Shown: in pieces, positions 1 to 6,131 of the stretch
Layout of the letters: every line of letters starts with the position of its first letter
How positions within the stretch are numbered: position 1 is the first letter of the stretch
The notes under the pieces: generated by a model
The model's database searches: none
Told to the model about the DNA's origin: nothing
What the model saw: only the letters and a program-made list of their open reading frames with translations
From: Melioribacter sp.
GTDB lineage: Bacteria > Bacteroidota > Ignavibacteria > Ignavibacteriales > Melioribacteraceae
Assembly: GCA_016841125.1 (NCBI GenBank)
Contig: JAENZU010000018.1
Span: forward strand, 1 to 16,590
Direction: 5' to 3'
Length of the DNA: 16,590 nucleotides
Position numbers and translations under genes: made by a program

Positions 1-174
1 GAAGTGAAAAAGCAGGAAATGCAAGATCAAAGAAAATTGATGGATGCAAACAGAATGAAGTTTGAGGATGAATTGAAAGCACTTTTAACGGATGATCAGA
101 AAGAAAAATTTGATGAGTTTATGAAAAATCATCAACCGCCTCAGAATAAAATGAATAATCAAAAGAGAAAATAA
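1..174 (+). CDS. C-terminal fragment of an LTxxQ-motif (Spy/CpxP-like) protein
   Basis: The first reading frame is open from the window edge for 57 codons and stops with TAA at 172-174, so only the C-terminal part is present. The residues are highly charged and helix-prone. They contain LLTDDQKEKFDEF at about residues 28-40, which fits the LTxxQ motif of Spy/CpxP-type periplasmic chaperone or stress proteins. The tail is polar (HQPPQNKMNNQKRK). The N-terminus, where a signal peptide would sit, is outside the window, so export cannot be checked. The next gene starts 28 bases downstream on the same strand, so co-transcription is possible. The family call rests on one short motif. Confidence 0.6.
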   Translation, partial: EVKKQEMQDQRKLMDANRMKFEDELKALLTDDQKEKFDEFMKNHQPPQNKMNNQKRK

Positions 175-192
175 AAAATTGTAATATTATTT

Positions 193-196
193 GGAG
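193..196 (+). promoter_or_regulatory. Shine-Dalgarno site that fixes the start of the DUF1566 gene
   Basis: GGAG lies 6 bases before the ATG at 203. An in-frame TTG at 191 overlaps this site and could not use it. The ATG is followed by a basic-then-hydrophobic signal peptide, so 203 is the better start. Confidence 0.6.
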
Positions 197-202
197 AAGA
201 CA

Positions 203-1765
203 ATGAAAAGATATAATTCAGCATTCCGAAGAATATTTATAATAGTGTTTTTCTTTTCGACTGTTATAATGTTCGCTCAATCATACAAAATTGTAGATAC
301 GGGACAGAATGATTTTTACAACAATACTTCGGTTATCACTGCCCCCAATTCAGGTGACGCATTTTACGGACAAGATGCTCAGTACATCGGTAATCAACCT
401 TCATACACAGATAATGGCGACGGAACAGTCACAGATAACGTTACAGGATTAATGTGGCAGAAATCTTTTATAACTCTTAACTGGGGCGATTCGGAATCCG
501 AAGCTGCTTCTGCCAACACCGGTGGTTACACAGACTGGCGGGTCCCGACAATTAAAGAATTATATTCGTTAATATTATTTACAGGAAATCAAGGAACAGG
601 AAATCCCTCCTCAACAAGTCCGCCGGTGGATGCTGTTCCATTTATTGATACTGATGTTTTCGAATTTGAATATGGACAAGTTGCACGCTACATCGACGCG
701 CAATATGTCACAAGTACAGTTTACACTTCAACAACAATGAATGGCAATCCAACCTTTTTTGGAGTTAATTTTGCCGACGGAAGAATTAAAGGTTATCCCC
801 AAGTTCGCCCGGAGGGAGTTCCCTATTACGCTCGTTTTGTTAGAGGCGGCAGCAATTACGGTGAAAATAATTTTACAGATAATGGCGATAATACAATTAC
901 GGATTTTGCAACCGAATTGATGTGGACTAAGCTAGACAGCGGTGATGAGATTTTCACCTCTCTGTTTTCAAATTACACATATGAAGATGGTTCATTAAAT
1001 TGGGCGGAGGCTCTTGATTTTGCGGAAAATATATCTTTTGCCGGTCATGATGATTGGAGGCTGCCCAATGCTAAAGAACTTCAAAGCATATTAGATTATT
1101 CAAAATCTCCTGATGCAACAAACTCGCCGGCAATAAATGATTTTTTTGAGTCTACTCCAATAGTCAATGAAGCGGGACAGCCTGATTATCCCTCTTACTG
1201 GGCTTCAACCACCTTTAACCCGGGGCGCGATGCAGTGGTAATATTTTTCGGGAGAGCTTTAGGTTATATGGATTTTGGATCGGGAAGCCAATTCTATGAT
1301 GTGCACGGTGCCGGTGCTCAAAGGACTGATCCTAAAGTTGGTGAACCCTCTTACGGGTTTGGTCCCCAAGGTGATGTGAGAAGAGTTTACAATTATGTCA
1401 GATTAGTTAGAGATACTGATTCACCAACTTCTGTCGGGGATGAAAATAATAATACACCGGATAGTTTTGAGCTGGAGCAGAATTATCCTAATCCTTTTAA
1501 CCCAACCACAAAAATAAAATTTTCAATTCCAACCTCTCCCCAAACCCCTCTCCTTAGTAAGGAGAGGGGCAGGGGGGAGATCGTTATAATAAAAGTATAC
1601 GATCTTCTCGGCTGCGAAGTTGCTAAACTAATCAACCAGCCAATGGCTGCCGGTACTCATGAAATTGAATTTGACGCATCAAATCTGCCAAGCGGGATGT
1701 ACTTTTACAGACTAAATGTTGGAGATAAATTTAATTCAGTAAAAAAGATGATGCTGCTGAAATGA
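203..1765 (+). CDS. exported DUF1566 (Lcl C-terminal-like) protein with T9SS sorting domain
   Basis: The product is 520 residues counted from the ATG at 203. A signal peptide covers about residues 1-26 (MKRYNSAFRR, then a hydrophobic core ending MFAQ). Two DUF1566/Lcl-type domains follow. The first starts at about residue 68 with DNGDGTVTDNVTGLMWQK and continues to GGYTDWRVPTIKELYSL. The second starts near residue 226 with DNGDNTITDFATELMWTK and continues to GHDDWRLPNAKELQSIL. The C-terminus from about residue 420 is a T9SS type A sorting domain: ELEQNYPNPFNPTTKIKFSIP, then VYDLLG, LPSGMYFYRL and MMLLK. It should be secreted or surface-attached by T9SS. DUF1566 has no agreed biochemical function and is often found in adhesin-like surface proteins. 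Residues about 444-462 are encoded by a palindromic element (1532-1581) that splits the sorting domain without breaking the frame. Confidence 0.88.
   Translation: MKRYNSAFRRIFIIVFFFSTVIMFAQSYKIVDTGQNDFYNNTSVITAPNSGDAFYGQDAQYIGNQPSYTDNGDGTVTDNVTGLMWQKSFITLNWGDSESEAASANTGGYTDWRVPTIKELYSLILFTGNQGTGNPSSTSPPVDAVPFIDTDVFEFEYGQVARYIDAQYVTSTVYTSTTMNGNPTFFGVNFADGRIKGYPQVRPEGVPYYARFVRGGSNYGENNFTDNGDNTITDFATELMWTKLDSGDEIFTSLFSNYTYEDGSLNWAEALDFAENISFAGHDDWRLPNAKELQSILDYSKSPDATNSPAINDFFESTPIVNEAGQPDYPSYWASTTFNPGRDAVVIFFGRALGYMDFGSGSQFYDVHGAGAQRTDPKVGEPSYGFGPQGDVRRVYNYVRLVRDTDSPTSVGDENNNTPDSFELEQNYPNPFNPTTKIKFSIPTSPQTPLLSKERGRGEIVIIKVYDLLGCEVAKLINQPMAAGTHEIEFDASNLPSGMYFYRLNVGDKFNSVKKMMLLK
1532..1581 (+). 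repeat. in-frame GC-rich palindromic element inside the sorting domain (copy 1)
   Basis: A C/T-rich then G/A-rich block of about 50 bases contains a perfect 12-base inverted repeat with one central base: CCCCTCTCCTTA at 1545-1556, G at 1557, TAAGGAGAGGGG at 1558-1569. It encodes TSPQTPLLSKERGRGE between the usual FSIP strand and the VYDLLG strand of the sorting domain. Base composition is sharply different from the AT-rich gene around it. The length is a multiple of three and no stop occurs in the gene frame. Confidence 0.8.
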
Positions 1766-1796
1766 CGAGTCTAAGATTAAGACTGTATTTCTATGT

Positions 1797-1941
1797 TAAG
1801 TTAGTAACTCACGTTACGCAAAATCTTGAAAACAGCCTGTCATTCCCGCATGTTAAAAGCGGGAATCTCTCCAATAGATGCCCGATTATCCCGACTCGTC
1901 GGGACGGGCATGACACATGCGTAAGGTGACTTAGTAAGTTA
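1797..1941. mobile_element. MITE-like element with 24-base terminal inverted repeats
   Basis: The outer arms are 1797-1820 and 1918-1941. Reverse-complementing the left arm gives 20 matches of 24 to the right arm, and all four mismatches are C/G swaps. The shared core is TGCGTAA-N-GTGA-N-TTA-N-TAA. Two further dyads lie inside: ATTCCCGC (1842-1849) with GCGGGAAT (1859-1866), and nested arms ATGCCCG (1878-1884) with CGGGCAT (1905-1911) around TCCCGAC (1889-1895) with GTCGGGA (1898-1904). There is no credible gene within. No clear target-site duplication was found, so mobility is inferred from shape only. It could instead be a composite of intergenic palindromes. Confidence 0.55.
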
Positions 1942-2028
1942 TTTTTGGACCTTGGGGAGTTAGAAATTATTAAATGTATTGAATCATAATTTGAGCGGAC
2001 ACTTAAATTCCCAATCCACCAAACCAAA

Positions 2029-2219
2029 ACCCCGAAGGGGTGAAATTACTATAAAGTACAAGGTAAGTTTGGGCAAACTCCGAAGGAGTGAAATTGTAGT
2101 TCTGCACTTTTTATGAAACTACTAAAAGAAATCTTGAATAATGAATAACGAATCACGAATCTTGATTTAAAAATCCAAATTATGATTATGGGCAGTTCCA
2201 ATCCCGAAGGTGTGAAATT
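2029..2219 (+). repeat. three copies of a CCGAAGG-type hairpin repeat followed by GAAATT
   Basis: Copy 1 is ACCCC-GAA-GGGGT at 2029-2041, copy 2 is ACTCC-GAA-GGAGT at 2077-2089, and copy 3 is ATCCC-GAA-GGTGT at 2201-2213. All are followed directly by GAAATT. Copies 1 and 2 keep perfect five-base arms through a paired change (C:G to T:A). Copies 2 and 3 also share GGGCA upstream and TCTGCA downstream. Spacing is uneven (48 and 124 bases), so this is a scattered intergenic repeat and not an array. Confidence 0.7.
2130..2165 (+). repeat. short low-complexity direct repeat
   Basis: AATCTTGA occurs at 2130-2137 and again at 2158-2165. Between them lie iterated GAATAA/CGAAT words. This is probably simple-sequence slippage inside the repeat-rich intergenic patch. 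Confidence 0.35.
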
Positions 2220-2296
2220 TTCTGCAAACTTTTTTTAACCTTTTCTTTGAGTAAAAGATTACTATCTTTCCCAAAAAAAAGAGCAGAGGTCTTAAA

Positions 2297-4066
2297 GTGA
2301 AGCGCCTTTTGATAATCTTGTTATGTCCATCATTCTTGTTTGCACAGCCGACAACAATTAATCATTCGCCCAATAAAAATTCGATTGCCGAAAATCGTAA
2401 TCCGAATATCTCAATTGAATTTAGTGAATCAATTTTGCCAGCTTCAATTAATGATACAACATTTATGGTTTACGGCAGATGGACAGGTGTACACACTGGC
2501 GCAACTACTTTTGAAAATGGCAACACGAAAATTTTATTCAATTCAAATAAAGATTTTAATGCCGGTGAACCGGTTACTGTAAGTTTATCAAAAAGTGTTA
2601 AAAATGAAAATGATGTTCCGATGGGAAAAGGTTTTACATTTCAGTTCATGATACCAACAGAATTGGGGACATTCCAATTGACCCAAATTGATCAAATAAA
2701 TGTGAGGGAAGATAATGAAGGGCACATTCAAGTTTACGGTGCATTTGCCGGTGATTTGAATGAGGATGGATGGACTGATTTTACGGTACCAAATGAAATC
2801 TCCAATGATGTGCGTGTGTTTTTAAATGATGCAGCCGGAGGGTATTCTGATTTCACAGCTTATTCACTTAATGCAGGTTCCGCTCCAAGTACGAATGAGG
2901 GTGCCGATTTCAACCTGGATGGGCACATTGATTTCGCAGTCGGAAATGCTCACGATCAATTTATAAGTGTTTTCTTCGGAAACGGAAATGGTGAGTTCTA
3001 TGATCAAAACGTTTTCAATGTTGGTGTTCAAATTCGCGGATTGACAGTGATGGAGCTGAATGGAGATGGTTTCTCTGATATTGTAACTGCCAATAGAGTC
3101 AGCAGCGATATTGCTATACTTATTAATAAAGGTGACGGTACTTTTGAAGAGGAGATTATTATTGACGGCAACACAGATGGGGAAACAGCTTGTATGTCGG
3201 CAGACGCAAATAACGACGGTATACTTGATCTATTTGTCGGCTCATACAATAGCATGGAAATTTCATTGCTGTTAGGCGATGGCGAGGGGAATCTAATTTT
3301 CTCTAATAAAGTAGCTGCCGGCGGCAGAAGCTGGATGATCGCTGCCGGCGATGTAAACGGAGATGGTTTCGCAGATGTTGTTTCGGCTAATTCAACAGGA
3401 AACAATTTTAGTGTTGTTCTAAGTAATGGCGACGGAACTTTATCGGAAGCCTCAGTCTATCCATCGGGAAATTTTCCATTAGCAATAGACCTGGGGTATC
3501 TTGACGGTGATAATGATCTTGATATAGTTTTAAGTAATTATTTAAGCAGCAATTTTGAAATTTATGAAAATGATGGAGAAGCAAACTTCACGAAAGTATA
3601 TACATTGCAAGCTCTGGAAGCCGGTTCGTGTGCGGTTTTGCATGATCGAGATAATGACGGCGATCTTGATGTAACCGGAATTGATGAACTCGCTGATGTA
3701 CTTCTTCTCTTTGATAATGATCCGGGTGTTGTCTCAGTTAGCGAGGCATCTGACGTGCCAAATGAATTCGTGCTACATCAGAATTATCCGAATCCCTTTA
3801 ACCCAACTACAAAAATAAAATATGCAATCTCGACCTCACCCCGGCCCTCCCCTTACCAAGGGGAGGGAGACAGGGAGGGGTTTTTTGTTTCCCTAGTACT
3901 CTTCGATATACTCGGTAATCAAGTTTCAATTATTGTGAACGAATGGCAGAATCCCGGCACTCATGAAATTGAATTTGATGCATCATATTTGCCAAGCGGG
4001 GTTTACATCTACCATTTAAGGGTAAATGACTTTGTTCAAACCCGTAAGATGATGCTTTTGAAATAG
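2297..4066 (+). CDS. exported Ig-like/FG-GAP (VCBS) repeat protein with T9SS sorting domain
   Basis: The product is 589 residues from a GTG start. AGAGG at 2285-2289, seven bases before the GTG, supports this start. The signal peptide is about residues 1-16 (MKRLLIILLCPSFLFA, cleavage before Q). Residues about 24-118 resemble an SbsA-type Ig-like domain (NPNISIEFSESI, then FNAGEPVTVSLS). Residues about 150-475 hold seven FG-GAP/VCBS-like repeats with Ca-binding DxNxDGxxD loops: DLNEDGWTD, DFNLDGHID, ELNGDGFSD, DANNDGILD, DVNGDGFAD, DGDNDLD and DRDNDGDLD. These should form a beta-propeller. A T9SS sorting domain starts at about residue 489 (NEFVLHQNYPNPFNPTTKIK) and ends in RKMMLLK. A palindromic element (3833-3880) encodes residues about 513-528. 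The protein is probably surface-exposed or secreted; its ligand is unknown. Confidence 0.9.
   Translation: MKRLLIILLCPSFLFAQPTTINHSPNKNSIAENRNPNISIEFSESILPASINDTTFMVYGRWTGVHTGATTFENGNTKILFNSNKDFNAGEPVTVSLSKSVKNENDVPMGKGFTFQFMIPTELGTFQLTQIDQINVREDNEGHIQVYGAFAGDLNEDGWTDFTVPNEISNDVRVFLNDAAGGYSDFTAYSLNAGSAPSTNEGADFNLDGHIDFAVGNAHDQFISVFFGNGNGEFYDQNVFNVGVQIRGLTVMELNGDGFSDIVTANRVSSDIAILINKGDGTFEEEIIIDGNTDGETACMSADANNDGILDLFVGSYNSMEISLLLGDGEGNLIFSNKVAAGGRSWMIAAGDVNGDGFADVVSANSTGNNFSVVLSNGDGTLSEASVYPSGNFPLAIDLGYLDGDNDLDIVLSNYLSSNFEIYENDGEANFTKVYTLQALEAGSCAVLHDRDNDGDLDVTGIDELADVLLLFDNDPGVVSVSEASDVPNEFVLHQNYPNPFNPTTKIKYAISTSPRPSPYQGEGDREGFFVSLVLFDILGNQVSIIVNEWQNPGTHEIEFDASYLPSGVYIYHLRVNDFVQTRKMMLLK
3833..3880 (+). 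repeat. in-frame GC-rich palindromic element inside the sorting domain (copy 2)
   Basis: CCCTCCCCTT at 3845-3854 and AAGGGGAGGG at 3858-3867 are a perfect 10-base inverted repeat around ACC. C-rich sequence lies before it and G-rich sequence after it. It encodes TSPRPSPYQGEGDREG at the same point of the sorting domain as the element in the upstream gene, but the palindrome sequence differs, so it is a relative or a separate family and not a recent copy. Confidence 0.8.
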
Positions 4067-4150
4067 CACACTGATGCGCTGATTTGACAGATCACCACAA
4101 AAAATTTCTAGAGAAGAGTATTACCTGACGGTACAAAAATATTTTCATCA

Positions 4151-5455
4151 TTAATATTGCGTTTTTTCAAATTCCGGGTAAGCTTCAATACCATGTTCAC
4201 CGACGTCCAGTCCGTCAAGTTCTTCTTCTCTTGAAACTCTTAAACCTATAGTTTTATTAATCAATTTGAATAGCAGGAAAGCTGTTGGGAATGTCCATAA
4301 AAAAGCGGCGGCAACACCAATTGCCTGCACCCCCAAAACGCTCCATGAAAATCCGCCAATGTGAAATATACGCGCTGATAATGTTCCCCAAGCACCGCAG
4401 ACACCGTGAACTGATACTGCACCAACTGGATCATCAATTTTAAATTTTCTTTCAAGGAACAAAACACTTTGTACTACCAGTACTCCTGCTACCAGTCCGA
4501 TTATTATTGCGCTTAATGGCGAGACAGTTGCACAGGGTGCGGTGATTGCTACTAGACCTGCAATAGCACCGTTTAGGGTCATACTACCTTCCGGCTTACC
4601 GATAGATATCCATGCGGTGATCATTGCAGCTAACGCGCCCGCAGCGGCAGCAAGATTAGTAGTCACGGCTATTCCGGCAATATCGCTATTTGCGGCTGTA
4701 GTGCTTCCGGCATTGAATCCGAACCAACCGAACCAGAGAATAAATGTACCTAGTGCAACAAGAGCCATATTATGTCCGGGTATCGCCTGCGGTTTACCTG
4801 TGGAACTGAACTTACCGATTCGAGGTCCGAGCACAATTGTTCCGGCTAATGCCGCCCAACCGCCGACAGAATGCACAACTGTGGAACCGGCAAAATCGAT
4901 AAATCCCAAATTCTCGAGCCAGCCCGAACCGTGGAATAAACTTCCCCAAGCCCAGCTTCCGAAGACAGGATAAATAATCGCGGTGATAACAGCACTATAA
5001 GCAATGTATCCGATAAACTTGGTGCGTTCAGCCATTGCCCCGGAAACAATTGTAGCTGCGGTTGCTGCAAACACTACCTGGTACAGCCAAAAAACTAAAG
5101 TCCAGGGATCGCCGTCTGCTGAATAATCTGAGAGCATAAATCCATCTGTCCCGAAGAAACCATTCGACGTACCGAACATTATTCCAAATCCGATAAAGAA
5201 AAAGATTAATGTGCCGATTGAAAAGTCCATCAGATTTTTCATCATAATATTCACAACATTTTTAGCTCTGGTCAATCCGGCTTCCAGCATAGCGAAACCT
5301 GCCTGCATAAAAAACACAAGTATGGCTGCAATCAATGTCCACAAATAATCCATATTTAATTGAACTGCGGCGTACCCATCATTTGTATCTTGCGAAAAGA
5401 TTACTCTGGGCAATAAAAGAATGAGCGGAAGTAATCGTGATAATTTAAGTGTCAT
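4151..5455 (-). CDS. amtB: ammonium transporter (Amt family)
   Basis: This 434-residue Amt/MEP/Rh-family channel conducts ammonium across the inner membrane. An N-terminal signal peptide (about 1-21) is followed by multiple hydrophobic segments that fit the usual 11-helix fold. The early signature FAMLEAGLTRAKNVVNI is at 54-70. The family signature DFAGSTVVHSVGGWAALAG is at 187-205 and carries the first pore histidine, His195. The second pore histidine is His350 in VHGVCGAWG. WFGFNAGS is at 244-251. The cytoplasmic tail ends GLDVGEHGIEAYPEF, the segment that contacts P-II in characterised homologues. AGGAG lies just upstream of the ATG. It follows glnK by 38 bases on the same strand, the classic glnK-amtB pair. 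Confidence 0.97.
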   Translation of the reverse strand: MTLKLSRLLPLILLLPRVIFSQDTNDGYAAVQLNMDYLWTLIAAILVFFMQAGFAMLEAGLTRAKNVVNIMMKNLMDFSIGTLIFFFIGFGIMFGTSNGFFGTDGFMLSDYSADGDPWTLVFWLYQVVFAATAATIVSGAMAERTKFIGYIAYSAVITAIIYPVFGSWAWGSLFHGSGWLENLGFIDFAGSTVVHSVGGWAALAGTIVLGPRIGKFSSTGKPQAIPGHNMALVALGTFILWFGWFGFNAGSTTAANSDIAGIAVTTNLAAAAGALAAMITAWISIGKPEGSMTLNGAIAGLVAITAPCATVSPLSAIIIGLVAGVLVVQSVLFLERKFKIDDPVGAVSVHGVCGAWGTLSARIFHIGGFSWSVLGVQAIGVAAAFLWTFPTAFLLFKLINKTIGLRVSREEELDGLDVGEHGIEAYPEFEKTQY

Positions 5456-5493
5456 TTTATAATCTCCTATTAATTTCTCAATTACTGCTAAAT

Positions 5494-5831
5494 TCAGATT
5501 ACCGAATCACCCGATTCCGAAGTTCTAATTCTGATAGCTTCTTCAATTGAGTAAACGAAAATCTTACCGTCACCGATTTCTCCTGTTTTACATGTATCAA
5601 GAATTATTTGAATAGCTTTTTCAGATTTACTATCGGAGCAGACAATTTCGATCTTCACCTTCGGAACAAATTCAATATTGTATTCAGAACCGGATAGACT
5701 TCTTTATGTCCTTTTTGCCTGCCGTAACCTCGAACTTCGCTTACTGTTAATCCGCTAAAACCGGATTCAAGAAGAGTTTCGTGCAGGTGCTCAACTCTGT
5801 GGGGACGAATAATTGCTTCGACCTTTTTCAC
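5494..5831 (-). pseudogene. glnK: P-II nitrogen regulatory protein with a one-base frameshift
   Basis: The start is GTG at 5831, five bases after a strong AGGAGG. Reading gives MKKVEAIIRPHRVEHLHETL and on to VRGYGRQKGHKEVY (residue 46), a textbook P-II N-terminus. The frame then breaks, and the uncorrected product stops at 5655-5657 after 58 residues. In another frame the rest continues as GSEYNIEFVPKVKIEIV, then TCKTGEIGDGKIFVYSIEEA and IRIRTSESGDSVI, stopping at 5494-5496. Adding one base between 5692 and 5693 (CC to CGC) restores YRGSEY and a protein of exactly 112 residues, the normal family length. The break is at codon 47, just before T-loop Tyr51, the residue uridylylated in enteric P-II. 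Cysteines and the C-terminal signature are otherwise clean, so the lesion is very recent or a sequencing error. P-II senses ATP/ADP/2-oxoglutarate and gates AmtB. Confidence 0.9.
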
Positions 5832-5836
5832 TATTA

Positions 5837-5842
5837 CCTCCT
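5837..5842 (-). promoter_or_regulatory. strong Shine-Dalgarno site setting the GTG start of glnK
   Basis: AGGAGG on the minus strand ends 5 bases before the GTG at 5831. An in-frame ATG further upstream (5870) would add 13 residues that match nothing in the P-II family, so the GTG is the likely start. Confidence 0.75.
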
Positions 5843-5862
5843 TTAAGGGTTGCTTTCTAATA

Positions 5863-5888
5863 TTAGGCAATTATAGTTGATTGCCTAA
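5863..5888 (-). promoter_or_regulatory. inverted-repeat operator overlapping the glnK-amtB -10 box
   Basis: TTAGGCAAT (5863-5871) and ATTGCCTAA (5880-5888) are perfect 9-base arms with an 8-base spacer. On the minus strand a TATAAT (5870-5875) straddles the spacer and one arm. It lies 38 bases before the GTG, giving a plausible leader of about 30 bases. No good -35 hexamer is seen, which fits an activator-dependent or repressor-gated promoter. A further ATTGCCT lies at 5942-5948. Confidence 0.5.
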
Positions 5889-6131
5889 AAAACTTAGTTA
5901 ATAGTTGGCGAAAATAATAATAATTTAGGTAAAAGCAAATAATTGCCTTATTATAATTTGAGTAATATTGTTTTTCACTAATGATTTTTAGGATTTTCGA
6001 ATAATTATTCATTCAATATTTATTTTGCCCCGGTGTTAGAATATTGTATATCACTTAAGTGATTTTGATATCTTAGATTCTATTTTCTCAGTATCGTGAT
6101 AAATACAATTACTCTGATGGGGAATTAAAAA
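5889..6131. other. divergent control region between glnK-amtB and the acetolactate decarboxylase gene
   Basis: Very AT-rich and without a gene. It holds ATTGCCT at 5942-5948 next to ATTATAAT (5950-5957), which reads as TATAAT on both strands, and a 14-base palindrome at 6050-6063. The region must carry promoters for both directions. Confidence 0.45.
6050..6063 (+). promoter_or_regulatory. 14-base perfect palindrome, candidate operator for the acetolactate decarboxylase gene
   Basis: ATCACTTAAGTGAT is self-complementary over all 14 bases. It lies 68 bases upstream of the ATG at 6132. A weak TTGTAT (6044-6049) and GATATC (6067-6072) flank it with 17-base spacing, so it would occupy the promoter spacer. 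The binding protein is unknown. Confidence 0.4.

Larger units (their letters stand above)
1766..2296. other. 531-bp intergenic repeat patch between two T9SS cargo genes
   Basis: No convincing gene is present on either strand. The stretch holds the MITE-like element (1797-1941), the three hairpin repeats (2029-2219), a short direct repeat (2130-2165), and an AT-rich run just before the next gene that presumably contains its promoter. No clear -35/-10 pair or rho-independent terminator could be singled out. Confidence 0.6.

Noticed and set aside
1809..2027. 72-codon minus-strand open frame in the intergenic repeat patch
   Set aside because: It overlaps the MITE-like element, is rich in serine and arginine with no family likeness, and has no ribosome site; it arises from palindromic repeats.
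2029..2219. CRISPR-like array from the three GAAGG repeats
   Set aside because: The repeats are short, unevenly spaced (48 and 124 bases), only three in number, and no cas gene is present.
2246..2270. Bacteroidota-type -33 TTTG / -7 TAnnTTTG promoter before the FG-GAP gene
   Set aside because: TTTG (2246-2249) and TATCTTTC (2263-2270) are only 13 bases apart, shorter than the usual spacing, and the second box misses the final G.
3028..3405. 125-codon minus-strand open frame
   Set aside because: It lies wholly inside the FG-GAP protein gene and its composition mirrors the DGD/NGD repeats read backwards.
4542..4973. 143-codon plus-strand open frame
   Set aside because: It is the complement of the amtB coding region; its Ala/Pro-rich content reflects Amt glycines and alanines in reverse.
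5680..5700. programmed ribosomal frameshift in glnK
   Set aside because: The TAT-CCG-GTT context lacks an X-XXY-YYZ slippery site, no downstream stimulatory structure is obvious, and P-II genes are not known to use recoding.
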